Assembly (NCBI GenBank): GCA_029891345.1
Contig: CM057006.1
Span: 40,957,056-41,021,055 of the forward strand
Source: Dryococelus australis
Lineage: Eukaryota > Arthropoda > Insecta > Phasmatodea > Phasmatidae
DNA length: 64,000 nt
Direction of reading: 5' to 3'
Position 1 is the stretch's first letter. Each line of letters opens with the position of its first letter. Below are positions 35,933 to 47,899 of this stretch, one piece after another. Both the position numbers and the translations under genes were made by a program. The notes beneath the pieces were generated by a model. It was not told the DNA's origin. It worked only from the letters and a program-made list of their open reading frames with translations, and made no database searches.

Positions 35933-36099
35933 ATGGCTCATTCCAGGTATGACTGCCATCATGGTATGCATAGTTGATAAGCAACAGCGACATGATGATG
36001 TTGAACAAGGTGAATGTACATGTAGTTTATGCCAGCATTAAACCCATAGGTAATGGGAAAACCATTAATGTGCTAGAGTTTTCTTAAACAGCCTCTCTT

Positions 36100-37030
36100 G
36101 CATGTACACTTCGAACTTCTGGGATGGCCAGAGCAAGTCGAATGTTGTACAAAGGCTTGAACACTGGGTGAGTTAAATGGAAAGGGAATGCCTAGCCCTC
36201 TATCTGACACTATGGAGTATCGTCTCCTGTCCAGTTTACTATTTGAGACCTGACTATGTGCTGATGTGTACCACAGCTGCCCTAAAGGATCGTGCAAACA
36301 AAAAAAATATATGCCAGGCATGGTTCATGCGGAAAATTTCATATGAGTTGTACCATTCCACCACAATTACTCACTGGACGAAAACTTTTGCACAGGCGAA
36401 CAGCATACAACTGTCATGAAGGGAAGTGCAAATACATGGAAGAAAATGTGTTCTCCACTCACCTGCAAAGGTGCTTCTTGCTGCAAAGTACATATAAAGA
36501 GCAATGAGTGTTACATTGTACTGACAGTGTGTGTCAGTGCAGTATTCAGGAGAGTCAACCATGTGCTTCAACAAACATGAGCGTGTGCAGTTCTGGCCAT
36601 AAGATGCTAACCTCTATGAGCGATACTATATGGGCTATCACCAAGTTGTGTTCAAACCTGAGCTGGAGTACAAACAAGTAACAGGTGTGCGATGGTGAAC
36701 ACCACATGTGGGGTTATCAAGATGGCTACAATGACTTTCACAGCAAGATGCAGCCACGCTGCAAGTATGACACATGTACCATCATCCATTTGAGGCCCAA
36801 CAGTCAGCTTCCTACAAATGGGCACATTCTCAAAGTGTGGGCAGATTTTGAAGATATTATCGAACAGCAGTGTGAGAAAAGGCAGGTGGACTTTGCTCTA
36901 TGCAAAGAAGGCAGCGGTTAGATCAAGTGATGGACCAAGCTGTGTACAGGTCATATATATGACCACGATGGAAGAATGTGAGGGCAAGTGGATTTTACAG
37001 TGCTCCTCCCACATGTGCAGGGTATAATGT
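36100..37030 (+). pseudogene. unrecognised coding remains
   Basis: Several overlapping open frames (36177-36419, 36292-36507, 36685-36921, 36818-37027), often Cys- and His-rich, for example CHEGKCKYMEENVF and CKYDTCTIIHLRPN. Codon use looks more protein-like than in the flanking introns, suggesting one or two broken genes of the same element. No family recognised. Confidence 0.3.
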
Positions 37031-37253
37031 GAAAAATACATTACCATTATTTTAAATGAAAAGTATGGATGCAGAAGCTGCAACTACAGAGGGCGAATTA
37101 ACCTGTCATTGCAAGTGCAAGTGTTGAGAAGGTGTTTGTGCCCCTGTTACACATCTTCTGTTGCTAGTGACCGAACTTCTGAGCGGGATGTGACATCATC
37201 TGTGAGGAAGAACTAAATAAGGCATATGTCCGACTTGCCGCCATCAGTGCATC

Positions 37254-37960
37254 ATGAGTCTCCCATTCACGCCAGAGAGCATCTATACCACTGTGATACA
37301 AGGCAAGGGTAGCATTGAGTATGGCATCAGGGACCTGGATGCCGACAATGGTCATCGCACTGGCTGGTTGTGCATAAACTGTGTGTGTACGAACGCAGCC
37401 AGCAGATTGTATAATATGTGCTGCCAGGGCGGTATGTCATACACCATATGCCGCTGGACATGCCATTACCATGCAGCGGTGATGAGGTTGTAACTTATGC
37501 CCTCCTACATGATGCTGCTGCTACCACTGCTGCCCCGGCTGAGTCGAGCCTCATTGTGGATGCCTTGTCGCAACCAGTCATCAGCATCAACAAGGGTGAC
37601 CTGCCCTTGGTCGGCAGAGCAACCCAAGGCAGCCAGCCTGTGGTAATATTGTTGCAAGAAGTTGATAGCACCTTCACCAGCCAGCCTCCACCGACACCAC
37701 AACACAGGCGACTGGCCACCTCCTAGCTGGCGGAAGACGCAACTGCTCAACTAATGATATAATTGGAGGAGTTTATGACAGCTGTCAGCCAACCACTACC
37801 ACCACCACTATCGAAGCATAGCCAGCCAGCCACCACCGAGCCCTGGTGCAGGCGGGCAGTCGATGCTGCTATTTCTACACCTGTATTTGCCACCAGGGAT
37901 GTGGCAAACCAGACAGACAGCCAGGGCTGATCCCCAACGTTGGTGTCCTGCATGCCTACC
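37254..37960 (+). pseudogene. unrecognised protein with Pro/Ser/Thr-rich tail
   Basis: ATG at 37254 begins MSLPFTPESIYTTVIQGKG and RDLDADNGHRTGW. After a frame change near 37410 an Ala/Ser/Thr/Pro-rich section follows (PAESSLIVDALSQPV, TSQPPPTPQHRR), ending near 37960 after further stops. The globular start and low-complexity tail suggest a virion surface or linker protein, which is only a guess from composition. Confidence 0.3.
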
Positions 37961-39440
37961 TGACCTCAGCCAGTTCACAGCTAATAAAAGAAAGGTGGCC
38001 CTGAAACAACTGTTTGCCAGAATGCTGGACTCCTTATAAGTGCATGCCTGTAATTATATATTTTGTATACTTGCAACATATGTGTAACTGTGTGAGAGAG
38101 AAATACTGTAACAAGTATAAATTGCAACATGTCAGTGCAGAAGAGGCATTGGTTTTAATGCATACCAAATATTTAAAGTGACTGAATTTTTTTTTAATAA
38201 TGTGTGCATCGCTCATTAAGGTGTGTACCTATATGTTATTTTGTTTTTTTTAATTGTAATGAGCATAATGTTTTACCATTTATTTTTTAAAGCATAATAA
38301 CTGACCATACTGTATGCAAAAAAAGTGATTAAATTAACCATGCTGTTTCATTTGTGAAAATTAAGAATGAGCATAATGTTTTACAATTTTATTTTTTAAA
38401 GCATAAAATCTGACCGTGATGTATGTAAAAAAAATAATGAAATTAACCACCATGTTGTAGTGTGAGAGAGTGAGAAGGATGGTGGCTGTAATATAAAATA
38501 TGAATAAAAAAATGTATGTATCATTGTAACCCATTGTGTGCTTTATTCACGAGTAACTGTCTAAGACATACTCCCTGAACATACATGTACCTGTTTATTC
38601 CATGGTACCTATAACAGAAATACAAAAAAAAGTACTTTATTCTTCCACCATAAGGAAAAATTATCGAGTGAGAGAGTAAAAAAGAATCATGTAAGGCTGC
38701 AACTACAGAATCTCAGTACAAATTAACATACATATTCGAAGCGAACATACTCTCATAGGTACTTTTATTCCTTGTTAACAGTAGAGCAAGAGGCTGCAAC
38801 CACCACCAGACCTCGGTATAAGGTAAGAAATAATTACATATGAACTGTAGCGGCAATTATTTATGGTACATATGCTATGCATGCTGTAGGGAGGACAAGT
38901 ACATGTATGCTCTGAAGCGCGGGGAGGGAGGAGCTTGTAATTTGGTGGGTAGCATCAAACGAAAAAAAAAAGCAATGACGAATAAACCGTATCCCCTCCT
39001 CTGTCATATTGCTTCTACCCCACCATCCACTACTCCCTATGCAGGCATGTATGTGCATCTGCCAGAGTCAGCTCGCCACACTGTCTACCTCGCAGCCAAC
39101 TTCATTGTCAGCCAAGTACCTTCCAATAAGCATTTCTTGGTGAGTGAAAACTCTCTCTAGAATGTTTATTTACTGTTGTGCTAAGATCTCAGCATATAGG
39201 TAATAGGCTATTCATGATAACGTGAACACTTTTGAAAGCCCTCTCATTTGGTATAATAGTCAATAAACACATTTTATTTTAGACTTAAACATTAATTCTG
39301 AGTGTGGTGGAATATACACACTATATAGATATATAACTTATATAGGTTTTCTTATTGTAAAAGGTGGTGAAAAGAAAAAGTAGTTCGGGACCCAAAAAAT
39401 TTTCTCATTTTACCATGAACAGCCTATATAGGTATTTTTA
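37961..39440. other. non-coding inside the Polinton block, one tandem pair
   Basis: A duplicated segment of about 92 bases starts at 38261 and 38369 (period 108) and shares GAGCATAATGTTTTAC and TTTATTTTTTAAAGCATAA. A 106-codon frame at 38840-39160 (ending LAANFIVSQVPSNKHFL) is unrecognised. Otherwise AT-rich. Confidence 0.45.
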
Positions 39441-39477
39441 CATGTGTTCATGTTGAGAAAATGTTTATTTCTAAATG

Positions 39478-39852
<375 letters not shown>

Positions 39853-40433
39853 CAGTCGGCACTCCATGCCGTGAGTAAGGTAGCATTGTGTTGTGTGCCT
39901 CTGTGAGGCCTCATTTGTAAGCTGAGCAGCCCTATGTTAATTTGCACTTGCCTTCACGTGCCGCCTGTATGGAAAAGAGAGAAATGTTAGTTGTGTGCCT
40001 ACTGCTTTGGTAAGTGTACACGAGTGATTGTGATGATAATGGGACAGTCAGGTAGGACTGACACACTAAGCTGGGTGTGGGAAAAAGGGATCAGACTGTG
40101 AGCACACACGTACTCTTCCAAGGAGCCCTATTTACCCAGCAGGTATCCTTTATGAATAATGGTGCTTACAGTGGGAGCAGGGTTCTTTTCATCTCCGCCT
40201 TGGGGCTTCCAACGAGCGGGAGGTGGATTCTTTTTCATCTCCTCCTCTTTGTGACTACTTGAGAAACCATCTTCTAGCCTGTGTTCAGAAGCAATCAGCC
40301 TCAAGTGTGACTAGAGCAATGTGTGAATACTGCCATACAACTGCCCTCTTAAGGGAGTGTGATCATATGAACGGGCTTGCAAAAGTATGTAATGTTTCTC
40401 CCAGCCTTCTCGATCGTATTATTCAGAACAGGG

Positions 40434-40735
40434 GGCCACCTGTTAGTGCACAGTGGCGCTGAGTAGTGGTGATGTGCAGTCAGTCTATCCATGGTGGGGT
40501 AGGCACTTGCAAAAGTACAAAGTTTGAAATTTTTATTTTCTCTGAGAGTCATCTGTCGGCATCCAGACATGCTGGGCAGCAGTGATGTGCATTTAGCCTA
40601 TCCTCGGTGAAGAAGGTATGTGCAGAAAGTACAAAGTTTTAGATGTTCCGGATAGTGGGGCACCTGTCAGCGTGCAGTCCCATCAGGCAGCCGTGATTTG
40701 TGTGTAGGCTAGTCCTCTCACAGTAGTGCCTACTG
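40434..40735. repeat. degenerate tandem repeat, ~110-120 bp, three units
   Basis: The order 'ccacctgtnagtgca ... gtgatgtgcag ... agcctatcc ... aaagtacaaagttt' occurs three times, with starts near 40437, 40552 and 40660. The last unit is cut short by the palindrome at 40707-40749. Confidence 0.55.
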
Positions 40736-40749
40736 TGAGAGGACTAGCC
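40707..40749. repeat. perfect 20-bp inverted repeat, 3-bp spacer
   Basis: The left arm 40707-40726 starts GGCTAGTCCTCTC; the right arm 40730-40749 is its exact reverse complement; the spacer is TGC. It can form a strong hairpin. It lies just upstream of the polymerase relic. It could be a fold-back junction made during replication or deletion of the element, or a regulatory hairpin; sequence alone does not decide. Confidence 0.85.
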
Positions 40750-40944
40750 ACTAGCCAGTGCCTTTCCGACCCTCGTTACAGGTTCCTTGTAACTTTCGCT
40801 GCGACTAAGTAGTGCTGTGTATGTACAGGGCATACTGGGAAGTTAACAACTACAACTATGATATGTCTAGTATTATTCCACCTATCACTGTCATATGCTT
40901 GCTTTTCCTATTGCAGCAGCCTCGATAGTGCAGCCAGCGCCATG

Positions 40945-42726
40945 AGCGGAACTGTACCCACAATCCGTTCAGGGAAGCACAGCAAATCTGCTAGCAGTGT
41001 GAGGAGAGTTTTGCCCCCACCAATAAACTCACCCAACACCTTGTTACATATAAGAGTCTGATCAAGCAAGCTGCTTCTAGTTGTTGTCAGTGTCAGCACT
41101 GTAATGAGGGTTTTGCTCACATCTGTGATACACGTTGCATGAACATACTCACTGTGCTAACCCTAATAGCAAATCACTGGAGTGTGGGAACTGCAGGAAA
41201 CAATTTACATGTGCATATAGCTTGTGTGCTCACAGCACTAAGTGGACAGAACCCTGCCCTCCCCCAGCTAAAAGCGCTTGCAAGTCAACTGACCAACCGG
41301 GACAATCCTCTGCAGCTCAGCCCTCCCCTTACATTCCAGCTCGTAAAATCGCTGCTGAGGGACGTCGTTTTCCAGCTGTCATTACCGGATCTGGCATGGC
41401 CAACGAGTTTTGATTTGTCAAAACAGAAAGCATGTTTAGGGGCGTGATGCGAACGTATGACATTGAAAATACGTCGAGTGATGCCATCAACATTTGTGGC
41501 TGCCTAGAATGTATCAAGGCCAATGTCATTGGTCAACTAGAGCAGGAAATAGCAGGCTAGGGCACCATGAAATTTACCATTTTCCTTGAGTGTATGCATG
41601 GTAAGCCCAAGCCACACAAGGAAGAGATGGATCAGCATGCATTCAAATCAAAAATATTCCTCTCTTCAACATATATGAGGTGGAAGATGCTGTGATGGCC
41701 GCCATTGCCAAAATATGTCAGGAGGAAGTTTATTACATTGGTAAAGGTAGCAGTTGGACCTTAACTGTCACAAAAAGGCTCCAGCTGTGGATCAATAAGC
41801 TCTACCCACTGCCGGTCTCCTCCTCCATATCACAGCCTGCTCAGATTTTGGCCAAGAAGGCAATAAAGAATCCTCAAAATCATGACCAGCAGAGGTTTAA
41901 CTGTGCAATTCTAGCATGATATGTGGAGGGGGAGTATCGTGACTGCATCAACCAAAGATACTATTACTTGGAGATGTGGTTCGGTGTTTCAGGACTGGTG
42001 TTTCCAACCCCTCCAGGGAGATACCTCTCTTCTAGTAGCAGAGTCTAGGGGTCAACATGAATATCTATGTGCATGAGGAAAACTGTAAGATCGTCCCGAT
42101 AAGGGTATCAAAGGAAGAATGAACTAACCACTTCGATATCTCCCTCATGAAGACAGAAGATGCTACATAACTGATTTATCCCACCTCATATGCTCACAGG
42201 TGCTGTCACTGTTTGCAAGAGGCATCTGCAGGAATATGATGGTCAGCTGATGAATAATGTTACATATGGCAAGCTGATGAGAGAACAAGCAAAAACATCA
42301 GCGGATGGAGCTTGTCTGCAAGAAGGTGCGGGCGAAGAAGCTCATCTCCTAGCTAGCATTCTGCTGTCGGACAATATACAGCAACACTCTTATTCCTTGT
42401 CAAGTTGTACTGCGAGAGTATTTAGTTCGACATGCCGATTTATGCTGGCTTTACCATACTTGACCTGTCAAAGACCCTCATGTACCACTTCTATTACAAT
42501 GTCATGCAGTCATGGTATGGTCCTGACTTGGGGCTGGTCTATATGGATACAGATTCATATGCCATGACCATATCGTGCTCAGATTTCTACCGAAACCTGG
42601 CCTCAGACCCAACGTTAATGTCAGAATTCGATACCAGTGGCTACTCTCTCACTCATCCATGCTATTTGGTTGTAAATGCGCAGGTGATTGGTAAATTCAA
42701 GGATAAGTGAGGCGGGAACAATATGA
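40945..42726 (+). pseudogene. Polinton type B DNA polymerase, internally deleted
   Basis: The order matches arthropod Polinton polymerases. First a zinc-finger region (CQHCNEGFAH near 41095, then LECGNCRKQFTCAYSLCAH at 41175-41235). Then the conserved N-terminal domain (FRGVMRTYDIEN near 41440, GKGSSWTLTVTKRLQLWINK near 41745, KKAIKNPQNHDQQRF near 41855, GLVFPTPPGRY near 41997). It then jumps to the palm: NNVTYGKLM near 42255, IYAGFTILDLSKTLMYHFYY (42435-42495) and motif C YMDTDS (42540-42557), with both metal-binding Asp residues intact. The exonuclease motifs and palm motif A are missing, consistent with an internal deletion near 42190-42230. Stops at 41411, 41558 and 41918 and frame changes also break it. 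It ends at 42726 where another element begins. Confidence 0.85.
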
Positions 42727-42866
42727 GCCTGGTTGACGACACCAACTGCGTGGTGTGCGGAGTGCCAGACACCCCGGCCCACGCGCCGGCTTTCACCAGA
42801 TGTCAGCAGTGTTCCTTCTTCGATGCGCGGCGGAAGACACATGCCCGGCCCGCACACTTTTGAATG
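42727..42866 (+). mobile_element. 3' tail of a non-LTR retrotransposon (RT C-terminal zinc knuckle)
   Basis: The polymerase frame gives way to a frame encoding DDTNCVVCGVPDTPAHAPAF, then C, then FFDARRK. This is the C-terminal knuckle of Jockey/R1-like reverse transcriptases ('C..C...DT.EH..F.C......R'), with a stop at 42864. GC content jumps at the same place. Only the last 46 codons are present, as expected for a 5'-truncated LINE insertion into the polymerase gene. The 3' end is not defined. Confidence 0.6.
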
Positions 42867-43160
42867 GCAAATGCACTGTACTATTCTTTAATGTTGTTGA
42901 CTTCTTCGTACCCCGATAGGGTGAGATTGAGTGACTGGTCTTTTCGACATTGGCTTGCTATTGGTGGATGATTGTACCTATCCCCATAGAGAGGCAATGC
43001 TCGATTTCTGTATATAAGCAGTGCTAAAACCTGGTATCGGGGCCAGACGCTTGGTTGCGAGGGAAGTCTCCCAGACAACAGGTCAGGTATTTTCGGTAAA
43101 ACTAAAAATGTGAAACCTTTAAGGATATGCAGGAACGTCACTTTGATGCTCTAATGTTAA
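42867..43160. promoter_or_regulatory. promoter-like segment (weak)
   Basis: GC-moderate stretch with an ATTGG motif at 42961 region, a TATATAAG box at 43011-43018 and, about 75 bases on, a donor-like CAG/GTATTT near 43086. This could be a Pol II promoter with a short first exon, or LINE or LTR sequence. Nothing downstream confirms a gene. Confidence 0.25.
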
Positions 43161-46100
43161 TTTAAAGTGAGGATAATTTTTGGATAATATGAGCAGGATA
43201 AGTACTTTCGGCACAACAAAATAGGAATCACTTATTAGTGTTTTGTTTTTGTATGTTTCCCTGGTAATTAGCAGTTTACTTACATAGTTGGGATGTTGAA
43301 CTGTAGAAATATTTATGTCTTCCTTGCATTTTGAAGCGTGGATCTTGTTTAATAGTTAGTTTTAATTTTCTGGCATCTCTTAGATATTCGGGGAAGTGAT
43401 TCTTCGCCGTCAATATTATAACAATCATAAAATGGTGTTTTAAATAGGATTTGTAAGAGGTGCTTTTACTTGGCAATGAATCATGTGTGGTCCATTGAAT
43501 GTGTTTTTATAAGGAAATACTTTTTGAAGATTGGTATTTTTTGAAGAGTGGTAGCTACATCAGTTTTCTATTATCTGCCAATATAGAGAATCATTGTGAA
43601 TTTTTTAATGTAAATTTTATTCCATGGCTATATGTTAGGTTTTGCTTGTTTCGGTTTTGCTCCTTTTGTCCCTCATGGTTTATTTTGAAAGAGTTGCATA
43701 ATCTTCGCTGTGATGTTGTTGGACCAGATTAAGACATTCATTTTTCTGTATGTTGCAGTATATTTTCCTTCCTTCTTCCAGTTTGGCAGCATCAAGCAGT
43801 TTTATATTGGATAAAAAAATTCCTTTTGTTGAATTTATGGTTCAATATATGGCTTTTTTTTTTTTAACTGCATGTCTGGTGTTGACCATTGGTTTGTGTA
43901 CCATTTCCTGCCTTTCCTAATCCTTGCTACGTTCCAAAGGGGCCTGACAAAATAATAAAAACTAACTCACCAAAATGAGATAATTCACACTTAAAATAAG
44001 ATTACTAATAGAAGTCCTTTGGCCTGGAGTAAATCCTCAAATAAGCTTTCGCGATAACTAATCAATATACATAAACAAAATGTTTACATGGAATGTATCA
44101 AATTTATATCCACGTTTTTATGCTTTATATATTTCGATTAAATGCAAATGAATAAACGAGATTAACGAATTCGGCAAAAATCGACGATTTCATATGTACA
44201 CATTTCCTGAGGGAGGAATTGGGAAAATAGAAAGGTAGATTCATAGCTACATATGTTAGCTACCATTTCCTGTAATAGTGCAATAATGTCACTGCTTTGA
44301 ATTATGTGTAATCGGAACACAATTGAAAGTATTTTAAGTCAGCTGGCAAGCTGGCTGACGAACTGATGGCGCTAACTGCAGATGATGTGCATAACTCTCG
44401 GCTGGAGACAGCCAAATATACTCTACAATACCAGACACTAGCGCTGTGCGAAGTATGCAAAATGAGCGGGAATGGGCGGCTTGGCCCGTGACGTCGGAGT
44501 CAGAGCGTATGCTGGGAGGATCAGCTGTTTTGTACAAACATTAGGCCTAGAGCTTCTGCCATATTGATATTCTCGTAAAACAATTTATGACTAAAAGTGG
44601 ATAGTATATAGGTTTGTTTCACAACAAATAGCGATATAACAAACGTCTGCGAAAATAATTTATAGACTACATCCATTTGATAGATTTATCACAGAACAAA
44701 ATCTATAGATACGACATATCTGTTGACTCGCGTCTGCAAAAGTGCCAGTATTTTTTTGTAAACATGAGTTAAACGTTTTTTCTCTGAGAAGTAGTTACAA
44801 GTTCGGAGATTTACAAAGGCAAATTTGAATAGATTTTATTTCCTACGAAATAAAATGCAGTATTCTTATTGCTTTTTTTTCTTCATAGAATTATCGCCGC
44901 GAACAATATAAACACTGCTCCTTTATATTGACAGTCATTACTTGGAAACGTTTTGCTATTTGTTGCTAATTATAAGCAAAATAAATCGTAAATTCGAACA
45001 AAAACGTTCACATTTATATCAAGGCGATACTCCGCAATGAGTAAATAGCTCTATTTAAAGGAATTAGACATTATTTCTGCATAGTTTTGTCCCTAAGAAA
45101 ATTTGAATTCTTATATGTAAATCAATTTAACATATCTATATTACGTGATGTATCATGCTGTGTTACATTTTGTACAGTACTTTATTTTGGAGAAAGTATT
45201 TGGATTACCTACTATATCAGATTAACTGGTTCATAACAGTTCGTGTAGGCCTACTTTTGGCACGTCATTACTAATTCTATCATTTGGCATATCCGCAAAT
45301 GCGTCAATATAGTTACTTGGTTCTCTTTTAAAATACTATTTAAATAATCATTTTTTTCTCAGATTTACACCGTAATATATGTGGTAGGGTATTATTTGTT
45401 AATACTGTAGGCCTACAAATGATTGTATATAACTATGGGCTGATTTTAGTTCAACTGCAAATTACTACGCGACTGCAGATTTATTCTAAAGTTCCTTCAC
45501 GATTTTTTTTTTTTTCAGTTGACTACTAATTCCTGAAAACAAAACCTTCCACATATTCAAACACATTATATAGAGTCAGCAATGTTAGTACAAAAACAGC
45601 TGATACTGCCCATGGTTCAATGCGCTCATGCTCCGGGCCAAACCGTCAATTCAAATTTCGTATAGTTGCTTATGACACGCTCAGTATATTTCACACAGGT
45701 TTATGAGATATTAGAGATGTTTGTAAAATGAAATTGACGATTTGTGGCGGTTAAGTTATATGTCTTCTTTCGTGTTATATGAAAATTTCCTCTTTTTACA
45801 CCATGTACTTGAGGCAGGGATGCAGCCAGAAATATGCTGCAGGGGCGATTACAAATTTATAATTAAAAAAATATGAAAGCTATAATATTAAAAAATATTC
45901 ATGCAAAAATTATATACTACCAATGGGTTAACATAAAGATATGGAACCATAAAATCAAAATGCTTTAAACATCCTTCATCTTCAAGGAGGATACCACGAA
46001 TTACATAGGAAAAATATATAAGCTGTAATTAATTTACAAGTTTAATTACTTAAAAATGTTTCATTTAAGTTCGGGATGGGGGGAGGGGGGTTATATGTCA

Positions 46101-46619
46101 TGATACCCCCTCCCACCTAATTGCCCTTGTGGCTTCTCCATTGGCTGAAGGGGTGGAGAGGCAGCGTGTTCTGCCAACACTATGTGAATGGGGCTCAGAG
46201 GAGAATCTGTAGATGGTTCAAGAGAATATCCCGACATGGGAATAAAAGCTGCGAACACAATGTAGGAAATATTTTCGGGAATTTGACAAATTGTACAAAG
46301 TAATGAAATTGTTGCATATAATTTATATGTAGCAGTGTATGGTTTCGTACGTAAAATTATATTTCGCTAAGCATACTTTAAAATGAATTAAGGCATGACC
46401 CATCAAACGCACTTGTTAAATTTTCTGAAAATGTATTCGGTTTTTTTTTTATATGTTTTGGCGAGTCCCGAAACCACCAAGATTTCAATTTTTTAATGAC
46501 ATGTTGCGAAAACGATGGTATCTGCTCTAAAATTGTTTGCGCGAGGAAAGAGATTTTACAACTGCAAATACACAATGCCCCATTCGTATTTCGAAGAAAT
46601 AAAATATCACAAATTTTAA

Positions 46620-46650
<31 letters not shown>

Positions 46651-46719
46651 CTTATTTTAAAAACGTTTCGTTTAGTTGTCAAGATACGAAAAAGATAACT
46701 ATTTTCTACATTGACGTAC
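43161..46719. other. non-coding, no feature seen
   Basis: AT-rich. A CpG-richer island at 44330-44560 includes GGGCGG and TGACGTCGG motifs and might be promoter or repeat. A short GC stretch at 46075-46270 is similar in kind. Poly-A run at 46621-46650. No coding family recognised. Confidence 0.4.
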
Positions 46720-46834
46720 CTTTGCCATGCTTCAGGGCTCCACTGAAAAGTCTGCCTTCAGATTCACAATATTGGCGGCAGACTGCTTTAGTCTTCAGTA
46801 AAAACTCAACATGTCTCGAATAAAGCTTGCATAT
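46720..46834 (-). CDS. candidate host exon (possible TTLL3-like 5' exon)
   Basis: A 115-base minus-strand segment with acceptor GGCTGTTAAAG, donor AAAG/GTACGT and one open frame encoding YSRHVEFLLKTKAVCRQYC and GRLFSGALKHGK. The protein-like composition (amphipathic helix, paired Cys) and sharp splice sites argue for a real exon. The strand and position fit a 5' exon of the TTLL3-like gene, but the phase (one base over) does not join directly to 26684-26794, so other exons must intervene. The family link is uncertain. Confidence 0.5.
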
Positions 46835-46839
46835 CTTTA

Positions 46840-47685
46840 ACAGCCGGGCCAGAATAAGCGGGATGTAGGAATATCACTGAATACTGCAGTTTGTGTCCAT
46901 GTGTAAATCAGCCGGAAACATGCTTATTGAGATTTATATTAAAATTATTTATCGATGCAACCATAAAGACGCACATACAATCACTCTGAATTTTGAATGA
47001 AGCTGTAAATTAACTTACTGGAAATATACTTTGAGTTTCACATTATGGACCGAAAGGGGAGGAAAACAAAATCAGCTGATAAATAAATACAGTTGAAAAA
47101 AATGTTTATTGAAAAGAGATATAATATAAATAAAATCATACAAATGATACTCGAATATTGTTTTGTATTGTCCTCTGTTTAAAAAAAAAAAAAAAATGTG
47201 AAGCTTGTAATTTCAGAAATTTTATATGTGCGTTTTCTTTGCAGGTGATTATCTTTTGCAGACTGTAAATGTGTTTGATCAGCTACTGGTAGAAGACTGA
47301 CTGAAAAGCGAAAACGAACACATTCACCATTTTTTTGAATTCTGAATCCTACTTCCATGGGTGCAATATAGTGTTGAACCATTTGGTATTCATTACAATT
47401 ACCGAAAGAAAGAACACTGTGGATGTAATTACATGCACCGGTTATAAAGTACAGAATAAAGTATTTCACATTTATATTTAATTTATGTCCCTTCAATGTT
47501 TTTTTTATGAAATGAAGTTTGCCAAAAGATTGTTAGGAGTGATGAGATTTCAAACTGTAGACAACATGTGGACGGATCTACCGTCATTTCGCCGTTGGAT
47601 GTAGGCAGTAGTTATATTGCAGCATTACAGACACATTTTAGCCTTCCTCCTATCATATAGACTTACGTATTCCAAACCCAACCAA
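46840..47685. other. non-coding, no feature seen
   Basis: AT-rich with an A run at 47180-47196. Nothing supported. It may be intronic if the 46720 exon belongs to the TTLL3-like gene. Confidence 0.45.
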
Positions 47686-47689
47686 TGCG

Positions 47690-47895
47690 GCCACACTGGA
47701 ACAGTGGCCAGGCTACTCAACTTCCATCACAACGAACCGGGTTCGATTCCCGGTGGGGTATACCGGTACCCTGGATTTTCGCAGTTGAAAATGTGGCGGA
47801 CGTTTCTATTCACTGGCAGGTTTCTCGAAGTACTATCTCTTCCCCACCATTCCATTGTTACTCCATCTCAACATCATTTCATCCCGCATCAGCAC
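47690..47895 (+). mobile_element. tRNA-derived SINE, copy 3
   Basis: The head has a perfect B box GGTTCGATTCC (47740-47750) within CCGGGTTCGATTCCCGG, a self-pairing T-arm-like stem. The body contains AATGTGGCGGACG, then CACTGGCAGGTTTCTCG and CCCCACCATTCCATTG, matching the bodies at 22208 and 26170. It is the copy with the best T arm but a weak A box. Confidence 0.7.
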
Positions 47896-47899
47896 TAAA

